A stretch of 19,642 bases of DNA from JABDDM01 sp038240295 (GTDB taxonomy: Bacteria > Bacteroidota > Ignavibacteria > Palsa-1295), in NCBI GenBank assembly GCA_038240295.1, contig JBBSDW010000049.1:1-19642 (forward strand), read 5' to 3'. The notes below the pieces were generated by a model. That model was not told where the DNA came from. It did not search any database and saw only the letters and a list, made by a program, of their open reading frames with translations. Within the stretch, counting starts at the first letter, position 1, and each line of letters starts with the position of its first letter. Positions 1 through 7,481 of the stretch are shown here, piece by piece. The position numbers and the translations under genes were made by a program.

Positions 1-2
1 AG

Positions 3-350
3 GACATGATGGAGGGCTCGGTCGTCGTTGACGTATCGGTCGATCAGGGTGGATGCATCGAGACATGCAAGCCGACGACGCATGAAAATCCGACCTACGT
101 AGTCGACGGAGTTGTGCATTATTGCGTTGCCAACATGCCGGGTGCTGTTCCGATGACTTCAACCATTGCGCTCACGAATGCTACGCTGCCCTACGCGCTG
201 CAGCTTGCGAACGAGGGCTACGAAAAAGCGATACGCAACAGCAGGGAGCTTCGCCTCGGGCTCAACGTGATCGACGGCAGCGTGACCTATCAAGGTGTCG
301 CCGACGCCTTCGGGATGAAGCATGAAGATTCGTTAAAGTTTATCAAGTAA
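3..350 (+). CDS. ald: Alanine dehydrogenase, C-terminal part (5' end outside window)
   Basis: The reading frame is open from the left edge, so only about the last 115 residues are present. They match the end of NAD-dependent alanine dehydrogenase, which interconverts L-alanine with pyruvate plus ammonia, reducing NAD+. Recognisable stretches are VVDVSVDQGGCIET, whose Asp lies in the conserved D-Q-G-G segment of the nucleotide-binding domain, then VVHYCVANMPGAVPMTST, the family's most characteristic motif, and LTNATLPYALQLAN. The C-terminus (VTYQGVADAFGM) is also typical, so the gene ends intact. The methionine codons at 6 and 9 are internal, not the start. The stop is only 28 bases before nuoG on the same strand, so cotranscription is plausible. 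Identity is confident; the missing N-terminal half cannot be checked here. Confidence 0.93.
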   Translation, partial: DMMEGSVVVDVSVDQGGCIETCKPTTHENPTYVVDGVVHYCVANMPGAVPMTSTIALTNATLPYALQLANEGYEKAIRNSRELRLGLNVIDGSVTYQGVADAFGMKHEDSLKFIK

Positions 351-378
351 TCCACAAAAGGATCTCAGGTAGAACTGC

Positions 379-2142
379 ATGCCGAAAGTAACGATCGACG
401 GTAGGGAATTCGAAGCGGCCGCAAACAAGACGATCATTCAGGTCGCGCTTGACAATGGTATCGAGATCCCACATTTTTGCTGGCATCCTGCGCTGACGGT
501 TGCCGGCAATTGCCGTATGTGTTTGGTCGAGATCGAAAAAATGCCGAAGCTTGCGATCGCCTGTGCGACGCCCATCACAGACGGGATGGTCGTCAAGACG
601 CTTTCGCCGATGGCGGAGACCGGCCGCGAGGATGTGATGGAATTTCTGCTCATCAATCATCCGCTCGATTGTCCGATCTGCGATGAAGCAGGTCAGTGCA
701 AGCTGCAGGATTATGCCTACGAGCATTCAGCAGGGGAGTCAAGATTCACGGAGAACAAAACGCACAAGGAGAAGCGAACTCCGTTCGGGCCGAACGTCCT
801 TTTCGATGCCGAGCGCTGCATCAGTTGCTCGCGTTGCATTCGATTTGCGACCGAGATCGCCGAGCAGCCTGTGCTCACGTTTGTTGATCGCGGAGATCAC
901 GTGACGATCGAATCTTACCCGTATGACGGATTCGATAACATCAACTCGATGAACGTGATCGATCTTTGTCCTGTCGGAGCGCTTACGAGCCGTGACTTCA
1001 GGTTCAAGGCGAGAGTGTGGGATATGTCGTTCACCGACTCCGTATGTCCGGGATGCTCGCGCGGCTGCAGTATTCGCGCCGGCGTTCGCAATAACGAAGT
1101 CTTGCGGCTCGAACCGCGCACGAATCCGAATGTCAATGACTACTGGATGTGCGATTACGGAAGACTGAACGCCTATCCACATGTCAACGCCGATGATCGG
1201 ATCATCGGTGCGCAGATCAAGAAGGATGGAAGCTTTGTCGAATCGACATGGGAAGAGGCCGCCCGCGTTACAGCCGATGCGCTGAAAAAGTACAAGCCAG
1301 ACGAAATCCTCTTCATTGGTTCTGCCTACGAACCTGTCGAGGATAATTACGTATTCGCAAAACTCGCTCGCGCAAAATTTGGAAAGAAAGACGTCCCATT
1401 CCTGACGCATATCGATGGCGTTGACGACAAACTCGTACTTCGCGCCGATAAGACGCCGAACACGTTTGGTGCAACCCTCGCCGGGAGCAAGGCCGATGCG
1501 CACTATAGCAGAACGAAAGACGAGCCAATAGGAGCATTGACCGTGCTCGAGCAGCTTCAATCTGGTAAGATCAAGGCTGTCTACGCGCTTGTCGATGACT
1601 TCCTTGCAGACAATGCGCTGCTTGAGGCTTTTAAGAAAGTTGAGTTCTTCGCATGTCATGCGACAAACAACACTGCAACCGCACGTCATGCCGATGTCCT
1701 CTTTGGAGCCTCGGCTTGGACAGAGCGCGAAGGAGTCTTCGTGAATTTCCAGGGATGGGTGCAGAGGCTGCGACCGGCGGTCACAACGAAGTATCTCGTT
1801 CGCGGGCTCGACCATCTTCACATGTCGCGTCTCGATCGGTTTGGTGCACCAAATGACAAGTGGGCTCGCGGACATAAGCGCGATGCACACGAATCCTGGC
1901 TCATCACACAGATGATCGCCAACAACCTCGGTGAGCATTGGCGTTACAAGCATACCGAAGACGTCTTCGAGGAGATCGCGGAGAATTGTCCGCAGTTCAA
2001 AGGCATGGATTACGAGGCGCTCGGAGAATACGGCATGTCGATCGTTGGTGACGCCAGGCAAACGAAGTTGCCGTTCTATCGGGAGGTCTATCAGGAGCTT
2101 ACTTCTGAGCTCGACAGTATTGATTCTGTAATGCTCTCATAG
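379..2142 (+). CDS. nuoG: NADH-quinone oxidoreductase subunit G (complex I, Fe-S subunit)
   Basis: This 587-residue protein is the large Fe-S subunit of the peripheral arm of respiratory complex I, passing electrons from NADH towards quinone on the cytoplasmic side of the inner membrane. Cluster ligands can be read in order: C34, C45, C48 and C62 for the N-terminal 2Fe-2S N1b; H94, C98, C101 and C107 for the His/Cys-ligated 4Fe-4S N5; C147, C150, C153 and C197 for N4; C223, C226, C230 and C258 for N7, with exact CxxCxxxCx27C spacing. The rest is a molybdopterin-oxidoreductase-like domain without visible cofactor function. At 587 residues it is clearly shorter than E. coli NuoG (about 900) or Thermus Nqo3 (about 780), so that C-terminal domain is reduced. 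The ATG start directly precedes the ferredoxin-like fold; there is no strong ribosome binding site. nuoH follows after 4 bases. Confidence 0.96.
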   Translation: MPKVTIDGREFEAAANKTIIQVALDNGIEIPHFCWHPALTVAGNCRMCLVEIEKMPKLAIACATPITDGMVVKTLSPMAETGREDVMEFLLINHPLDCPICDEAGQCKLQDYAYEHSAGESRFTENKTHKEKRTPFGPNVLFDAERCISCSRCIRFATEIAEQPVLTFVDRGDHVTIESYPYDGFDNINSMNVIDLCPVGALTSRDFRFKARVWDMSFTDSVCPGCSRGCSIRAGVRNNEVLRLEPRTNPNVNDYWMCDYGRLNAYPHVNADDRIIGAQIKKDGSFVESTWEEAARVTADALKKYKPDEILFIGSAYEPVEDNYVFAKLARAKFGKKDVPFLTHIDGVDDKLVLRADKTPNTFGATLAGSKADAHYSRTKDEPIGALTVLEQLQSGKIKAVYALVDDFLADNALLEAFKKVEFFACHATNNTATARHADVLFGASAWTEREGVFVNFQGWVQRLRPAVTTKYLVRGLDHLHMSRLDRFGAPNDKWARGHKRDAHESWLITQMIANNLGEHWRYKHTEDVFEEIAENCPQFKGMDYEALGEYGMSIVGDARQTKLPFYREVYQELTSELDSIDSVMLS

Positions 2143-2146
2143 ATTC

Positions 2147-3166
2147 ATGATCCTCGAAGCATTAGTCAAGATCGTTCTTGTTCTCATTGTTGTGCTGACA
2201 GCAGTATCCTATCTGGTGCTGCTCGAACGGTGGATCAGCGCGTGGATCCAGGATCGTATCGGACCCAACCGCGTCGGTCCGCTTGGCCTGTTGCAACCGC
2301 TTGCCGATGTGCTCAAGCTTCTTTTAAAAGAAGATATCGAGCCCACGCAAGCCCAAAAATGGTTTCACTGGGTGGCGCCGGTTATTTCCATCACCGTCGC
2401 ATTCAGCGTGCTCGCGGTGATCCCATTTGGAAATTCGATCACGATCGGCGGACGTGAGATCTCACTCGCAATCGCGAGCAATGTCGATATCGGTGCGCTC
2501 TATATCATTGCGATGACTTCGGTCGGTGTCTATGGTATCACGCTGGCCGGTTGGTCGAGCGGATCGAAATATTCGCTGCTTGGCGGGTTGCGATCGAGTG
2601 CACAGATGATCAGCTATGAATTGACGCTCGGTCTTGGACTGCTTTCTGTCGTCATTCTGACAGGCGGTCTCGATATGGGCGAGATCATTCGTTCGCAGGC
2701 AAGCGGTACCTGGAACATCATTCGCGCCCCGCTCGGATTCATCATCTTTCTTGTCAGTTCGTTCGCCGAGACGAACCGTCAGCCGTTCGATCTGCCGGAA
2801 GCAGAGCCCGAACTTGTTGGCGGCTATCATACCGAGTATAGCTCAATGAAATTCGCGCTGTTCTTCTTAGCGGAATATGCGAACATGATCACTGCAAGCG
2901 CGGTGATGACGGTACTCTTTTTAGGTGGATGGCACGTGCCGTTTGTTGCCGATATGGGCTTGAGCTCTGTCGTGCTTGGGATTATCGGTGTCGCTGCCTT
3001 TGCGCTCAAGACGCTTGGGTTTCTCTTCTTTTTTATCTGGGTGCGCTGGACGGTACCGAGGTTTCGATACGATCAGTTGATGGATCTCGGGTGGAAGGTG
3101 CTCTTGCCGCTCGGCATACTCAATATCGTGCTGACAGCGCTCGAAAAATATTTTCTTATTCACTGA
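2147..3166 (+). CDS. nuoH: NADH-quinone oxidoreductase subunit H (complex I membrane subunit)
   Basis: This 339-residue multi-pass inner-membrane protein is the ND1/NuoH subunit, which joins the peripheral and membrane arms of complex I and forms much of the quinone-binding cavity. Family signatures are RIGPNRVGPLGLLQPLAD followed by LKLLLKEDIEP near residues 39-66, and FAETNRQPFDLPEAEPELVG near residues 206-225, followed by GYHTEYSSMKFALFFLAEYA. Long hydrophobic stretches are consistent with the usual eight or so helices, and the length is normal. It starts 4 bases after the nuoG stop, with no evident Shine-Dalgarno sequence, so translational coupling to nuoG is likely. nuoI follows after 20 bases, the usual G-H-I order. 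Confidence 0.97.
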   Translation: MILEALVKIVLVLIVVLTAVSYLVLLERWISAWIQDRIGPNRVGPLGLLQPLADVLKLLLKEDIEPTQAQKWFHWVAPVISITVAFSVLAVIPFGNSITIGGREISLAIASNVDIGALYIIAMTSVGVYGITLAGWSSGSKYSLLGGLRSSAQMISYELTLGLGLLSVVILTGGLDMGEIIRSQASGTWNIIRAPLGFIIFLVSSFAETNRQPFDLPEAEPELVGGYHTEYSSMKFALFFLAEYANMITASAVMTVLFLGGWHVPFVADMGLSSVVLGIIGVAAFALKTLGFLFFFIWVRWTVPRFRYDQLMDLGWKVLLPLGILNIVLTALEKYFLIH

Positions 3167-3186
3167 GCCTGCGAACATACTCATTC

Positions 3187-3702
3187 ATGCAGCATCAGAC
3201 GAAATATAACAATCGCTCGCCTAACCGAAAGCTTACCTTTTGGGAGAAGCTCTATCTGCCTGAGATCGTACGTGGATTGCTGACGACGTTCAAGCATATC
3301 TTTCGTCCGAAGTTCACGCGCCAGTATCCCGAAGAGCGTTGGGATGCACCCGATTCTTTCCGTGGGCGTCCGGTGCTCGTGCTCGACGACAACAATGTGG
3401 AGCGGTGCGTTGCGTGCGGGCTTTGTTCGAGGGTCTGCCCGCCGCTTGCGATCGAGGTGCAGGCAAGCGAGACCGAGCTTTTAAAAGAGCGCTACCCGGT
3501 CCGCTTTGAGATCAACATGCTTCGCTGCATTTTCTGTGGCTTCTGCGAGGAAGTGTGTCCAGAAGAAGCGATCGTCATGAGCAAGGATTATGAACTGGTA
3601 TTTCGCAATCCGGAGGATGCGATGTATAGCAAAGATAGGCTCTTGACGCCCAAAGCCGAGTTGAAGGGGAGACTTGACTTCCTCAAGAGCATGCGAAATT
3701 AA
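3187..3702 (+). CDS. nuoI: NADH-quinone oxidoreductase subunit I (complex I, 2x[4Fe-4S])
   Basis: This 171-residue subunit carries the N6a and N6b clusters that relay electrons from NuoG towards N2 and quinone. Two ferredoxin motifs are intact: CVACGLCSRVCP (C74, C77, C80, C84) and CIFCGFCEEVCPEEAI (C114, C117, C120, C124). The N-terminal segment (WEKLYLPEIVRGLLTTFKHI) is the family's amphipathic membrane-contact helix. The frame is open upstream to an ATG at 2929, but that extension lies inside nuoH and has no family resemblance, so the ATG at 3187, 20 bases after the nuoH stop, is chosen. The gene that follows is unrelated (a secreted T9SS protein), so nuoJ-N must be elsewhere or absent. 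Confidence 0.96.
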   Translation: MQHQTKYNNRSPNRKLTFWEKLYLPEIVRGLLTTFKHIFRPKFTRQYPEERWDAPDSFRGRPVLVLDDNNVERCVACGLCSRVCPPLAIEVQASETELLKERYPVRFEINMLRCIFCGFCEEVCPEEAIVMSKDYELVFRNPEDAMYSKDRLLTPKAELKGRLDFLKSMRN

Positions 3703-3811
3703 GTTTTTTGCAATTCCTCCCGCTCTGAACAACGATCGCATAGACTTCCGCACGAAATTTGAGGCGGAGCGACGACATGCATACTCAACAGGACTCGTGC
3801 AAGCGCCACCG

Positions 3812-5695
3812 ATGAAACCGTTGGCGCGTTTGCTATTCGTTTGCTGCTTCGGCCTGCTTGCTCTGGCTGCCGCAAGCGAAGCGAGAGCCTATGGTGAAAT
3901 TTATGCGCTGCGCGTCCCCGAGGAAATTCCAGAAGGAGACGATGTGGGCATCGCGGTCACGGCGACACTGAAGGAAAAGTGGATCGATCGAAGCGTGGTG
4001 ATCGAAGTGCCGAGCAATTGGAAGTTAAAGCGCGCCTACGCGGTCATCGCTGGGGGCAGCGAAGTACTTCCACTGCCAAGCACCTCCTCGATCGCGCAGC
4101 TCTTCGATCAAACCAAAGGCAGATCGGTCATTGCCTTCGCCGATACGATCGGTGTCTACGGCGACGAAGCCGCGGGCGTCGCCTACTTTTTCATTTTTTC
4201 TACTGAGACCTCGCCCGCACTGACTGCAGTTGTAAAGGCAGCTCTCGTTGAACGTAACGATCCGAGCGCCCCGCCAGTCAAGGATAAAAAAACGAAAAAG
4301 TCCATCTCGGTTAACACCGACTGGAAACTCGCATTTCCTTTTCATCCGGTATTCTCGTTTGCCGAGATATCGGGCAAACGGAGCGCAGCGACGATCCGCA
4401 TATTAAAGAACTGGAGAATTGGTCGGGCGTTATTGATGGAGGGTTCGAGACGTGCAGATGCCACACTCAGTACACAGTCGGCAGCCGTCCAACAATTTTT
4501 CGCTCATTCGTTCTCTGTTGAATTCTGGTTCAAGACACTCGAGCCAAGCGAGCCGATCCTGTCGTTCGATAGGCAGGGAAAAACCGTCACCGCGATCGTC
4601 ACGAATCCGCTGGGGCAAATCGCCGTCGCGACCGTTGCGAATCCCCCTGCCGATCCATTGATCCAGTCCCGAAGCATATTCGCCGATGGCATTTGGCATC
4701 ATCTCGCCCTCTCTCGCGATAGCACGCAAATGATGCGCCTTTATATCGACGCGCAACCGTTTGGCGCCGCGACACTTTCGGACGAATTGTTCGCTCGTGC
4801 CGACGGAATTACCTTAGGCAGTGCCACACGTACGGTCTCACTCTCGATCGATGAGCTCCATCTAATCAAGCATGCATTCACCAAAGTGCAGGATTTCCAG
4901 AATCTAATTGTCACTGCACCACGCGACACAATGGGAAGCGCATTTGCGCTCTTTCATTTTAATGATTTCGGTAAAACTGCGCGTTCGAGTATCGGTATCA
5001 GGGCGAAAACCGGGGATGGTGCGGACGCCGAGATCCTTCCGATCATTTGCGCACTCGATTCGAATGCAAGAATTGTCGAGGCTTCCTCTCCAGTGCAAGC
5101 CGACCAGGTGGTTCTCACGGCCGACATGTCATCACCAACGAAAGTGAATGTCGGCTGGCGAACGACCAGCGAACTTGGCATCAAGGAATATCACCTCGAG
5201 CAGCGCGTCGGCAATTATGGAAAATTCGAAAAAGTGCTGACGATACCGGCTCGCCAGGGCTCGAAGTTTCCGAAAAAGGGTGGATCGATCATCTATCGCA
5301 ATTCGTATCTCGCTTCCGAACCGCTGCCAGCAATTCGCGGCGACATCGAAATTTTTTACCGCGTTGCGATGATCGGCTTTGGTGACCCGATCCGGTATAG
5401 CGAACCTGTTAAGATCGAATATGGCGCCGAGCGTGATGTCTTCGTCGAACAAAATCAGCCGAATCCTTTTAATCCAACCACGACGATCGCATTTCGATTA
5501 ACGAAAGCGGGCTACGTGACGCTCGGTATCTATGATATTATTGGCCGCCAGGTCGCAACATTAGTAAATGCAAGATTGGATGCCGGGCGCCACACGTATG
5601 AACTCGATGGGACGAACTGGCCGGGCGGTATCTACTTTTACAAAGTGAAAACGCAGCAATCGACCGTCACGCGAAAGATGGTCCTGGCAAAGTAG
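3812..5695 (+). CDS. Secreted LamG-like protein with T9SS type A sorting domain
   Basis: This 627-residue predicted exported protein has no recognised enzyme activity. It starts with a clear Sec signal peptide (MKPLARLLFVCCFGLLALAA, cleavage probably after EARA). The frame is open further upstream to 3674 but would overlap nuoI and bury the signal peptide, so ATG 3812 is preferred. Residues about 228-366 look like a LamG/concanavalin-like sandwich (SVEFWFKT, GIWHHLALSRD, LYIDAQPFG, ITLGSAT, SIDELHLIK), often a carbohydrate- or protein-binding module. Residues about 440-540 look like an FN3-type region (VNVGWRTTSELGIKEYHLEQ). The last 80 or so residues are a textbook T9SS type A sorting domain: QNQPNPFNPTTTIAFRL, YDIIGRQVATLV, GGIYFYKV and a basic end. 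It would cross the inner membrane by Sec, then the outer membrane by T9SS, and stay on the surface or be released. Its ligand is unknown. Confidence 0.85.
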   Translation: MKPLARLLFVCCFGLLALAAASEARAYGEIYALRVPEEIPEGDDVGIAVTATLKEKWIDRSVVIEVPSNWKLKRAYAVIAGGSEVLPLPSTSSIAQLFDQTKGRSVIAFADTIGVYGDEAAGVAYFFIFSTETSPALTAVVKAALVERNDPSAPPVKDKKTKKSISVNTDWKLAFPFHPVFSFAEISGKRSAATIRILKNWRIGRALLMEGSRRADATLSTQSAAVQQFFAHSFSVEFWFKTLEPSEPILSFDRQGKTVTAIVTNPLGQIAVATVANPPADPLIQSRSIFADGIWHHLALSRDSTQMMRLYIDAQPFGAATLSDELFARADGITLGSATRTVSLSIDELHLIKHAFTKVQDFQNLIVTAPRDTMGSAFALFHFNDFGKTARSSIGIRAKTGDGADAEILPIICALDSNARIVEASSPVQADQVVLTADMSSPTKVNVGWRTTSELGIKEYHLEQRVGNYGKFEKVLTIPARQGSKFPKKGGSIIYRNSYLASEPLPAIRGDIEIFYRVAMIGFGDPIRYSEPVKIEYGAERDVFVEQNQPNPFNPTTTIAFRLTKAGYVTLGIYDIIGRQVATLVNARLDAGRHTYELDGTNWPGGIYFYKVKTQQSTVTRKMVLAK

Positions 5696-5710
5696 GTCGT
5701 ATTTTTGATC

Positions 5711-6649
5711 ATGCACAAACCATCGGGTCTTCGTACGATTTTTTTCGGTACGCCTGAATTCGCATCGCACATCCTTGACACACTGATTGCGAATGGAGAA
5801 AATATTGTTGCCGTCGTTACAACCTCGGCAAAGCCGAAAGGTCGTGGATTAAAAATGCATCTTTCGTCCGTTCAGGAATCTGCTGAAAAATATGGGATTC
5901 CGATCTTTGCCCCGCTCAAATTAAGAGACGAATCGTTTCAACGAGATCTTCGAAGCATCGAGGCAGATGTATTTTGTATCGTTGCTTATAAGATACTTCC
6001 AATAGAAATCTTCTCGATACCACCCAAAGGCTCCTTTAACATTCACGCATCGCTATTGCCAAAATATAGAGGTGCCGCGCCAATCAACTGGGCGATCATT
6101 CGAGGAGAAGAGGAGACAGGCATCACCACCTTTTTACTCGACGAGAAGGTGGACACAGGTCAGATCCTGCTTCGCGAACGCACTCCGATCGGTGCGAATG
6201 AAACCGCCGGCGAATTGCACGACCGCCTGATGTCGCTCGGCGCCAAACTCGCCCTGAGAACGCTCGCGGGATTAGGCGATGGCAGTTTGCACCCCATTGC
6301 GCAATCAAATGCCGAAGCGACCTCGGCTCCCAAGATCTTTCCGAAAGATTGCGTTGTAACCTTTGATAAGAGCGCGGAGGAAGTTCACAATTTTATACGC
6401 GGACTCTCACCTCATCCTGGCGCGACCACGATGATCGGGAGGTCCAGATTCAAACTTCTGCGCTCGAAGGTGTCTGGCCATCCCGACCTGGCACTACCCT
6501 TGGGAAGCTTCATGGTAACGGAAGACAACACACGATTGTTTTGTGGGACTTCGACGACACCAATCGAAATTCTCGAAATTCAGAGGGAAGGAAAAAGCGC
6601 GATGGCCGTGCCCGATTTTCTTAGAGGCGCCAGCCGTCTCTTCGACTGA
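5711..6649 (+). CDS. fmt: Methionyl-tRNA formyltransferase
   Basis: This cytoplasmic enzyme transfers a formyl group from 10-formyltetrahydrofolate to Met-tRNA(fMet) for translation initiation. At 312 residues it is the usual length. The Rossmann-like N-terminus shows IFFGTPEFAS, and the catalytic region reads FNIHASLLPKYRGAAPINWA then LLDEKVDTGQIL. N110, H112 and D148 correspond to the catalytic Asn-His-Asp of the family (E. coli N106, H108, D144). The C-terminal tRNA-binding OB-like domain follows (PKIFPKDCVVTF, NFIRGLSPHPGA). An in-frame TTG two codons earlier (5705) is possible, but the ATG fits the family better. It begins 15 bases after the secreted LamG gene and leads a tight run of four genes. 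Confidence 0.96.
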   Translation: MHKPSGLRTIFFGTPEFASHILDTLIANGENIVAVVTTSAKPKGRGLKMHLSSVQESAEKYGIPIFAPLKLRDESFQRDLRSIEADVFCIVAYKILPIEIFSIPPKGSFNIHASLLPKYRGAAPINWAIIRGEEETGITTFLLDEKVDTGQILLRERTPIGANETAGELHDRLMSLGAKLALRTLAGLGDGSLHPIAQSNAEATSAPKIFPKDCVVTFDKSAEEVHNFIRGLSPHPGATTMIGRSRFKLLRSKVSGHPDLALPLGSFMVTEDNTRLFCGTSTTPIEILEIQREGKSAMAVPDFLRGASRLFD

Positions 6650-6659
6650 GCTACAAAAC

Positions 6660-7481
6660 ATGATCGAACCGATCAAAGAATATCCATTTGCACTTCGCCC
6701 GATGATCGCCGCACACCGCGGCGATACATCGCTCGACGCGCCCGAAAATAGCCTCGATGCGATCGCTGGCGCAATGATCTCAGGCGCTGACATGATCGAG
6801 GTCGATGTGCAATGGACACTCGACGAAGTATTCGTCTGCCATCACGACGATGCGTTCTTGCTCGAATCGGGCAAACACCTTACGCTCCATCGACACACCT
6901 TCGAAGGACTTAACGCCGCGCTGATCGAAGCGGGAAACACTCGCGGTCTTACCAGACTTTCCGATGTCCTTGAACTCACTCAAGGTAATATCTATCTTAA
7001 TCTCGAGATCAAGGAATATTCTGACAGGTCCCCAAGAAAATTCATGGATGCCCTTGAGAAGCTGCTTGTCGAATTCAAGATGGAAGAACGCGTGCTCTTT
7101 AGCTCGTTCAGGCTCGAATTCATTCACGAAGCATCGTGGCATATTCCCTCGGTGATCATTCAGCCGACAAACGAGATGTATTTCTATTTCGCCGCGCGAA
7201 CGCTGGAACCGATCGCGTTGCCAAAACCGATCGAAGAACTTCTTCCCTCCGAGTTGCTCAAGATCTCCCATGCGACGTCCTACGCTTGTCAACTTGTAGA
7301 ACTTACCGATGCGCGACTTGCCGATATTCGAAAACATCATATCCTGCTTTCCATCTATACGATTGCGGATGAAGAAGCCTTCGAACAGTCCCTTGCGCTT
7401 GGCGCACAAGCGCTTGTCTGCGAAGATGCGAGGCGATTTGCTACTTTGCGAAACGAGCGCTATCCTGCGTCTGGTCTTTGA
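6660..7481 (+). CDS. Glycerophosphodiester phosphodiesterase (GDPD family)
   Basis: This 273-residue protein is predicted to hydrolyse glycerophosphodiesters to glycerol-3-phosphate and an alcohol, in phospholipid turnover. TIM-barrel GDPD motifs are present: IAAHRGDTSLDAPENSLDAI (H19, R20, E29, N30), DMIEVDVQWTLDEVFVCHHD (metal ligands E47 and D49, catalytic H62) and IYLNLEIKEY (E116, K118). No signal peptide is visible, so it is probably cytoplasmic, unlike periplasmic GlpQ; length resembles UgpQ-type enzymes. The frame is open upstream within fmt, but the family begins at ATG 6660, 10 bases after the fmt stop. Its last base is shared with the start codon of the next gene. The exact substrate cannot be told from sequence. 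Confidence 0.9.
   Translation: MIEPIKEYPFALRPMIAAHRGDTSLDAPENSLDAIAGAMISGADMIEVDVQWTLDEVFVCHHDDAFLLESGKHLTLHRHTFEGLNAALIEAGNTRGLTRLSDVLELTQGNIYLNLEIKEYSDRSPRKFMDALEKLLVEFKMEERVLFSSFRLEFIHEASWHIPSVIIQPTNEMYFYFAARTLEPIALPKPIEELLPSELLKISHATSYACQLVELTDARLADIRKHHILLSIYTIADEEAFEQSLALGAQALVCEDARRFATLRNERYPASGL

Noticed and set aside
739..2061. Long minus-strand open frame of about 440 codons
   Set aside because: It lies wholly antisense to nuoG, whose reading frame has unmistakable Fe-S motifs. Its translation resembles no family and has the composition of a shadow frame.
2929..3186. N-terminal extension of nuoI
   Set aside because: The extension overlaps nuoH in another frame and shows no NuoI homology. 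The ATG at 3187 gives the usual NuoI length.
3700..3725. T run after the nuoI stop as a terminator
   Set aside because: No stable stem precedes the six Ts.
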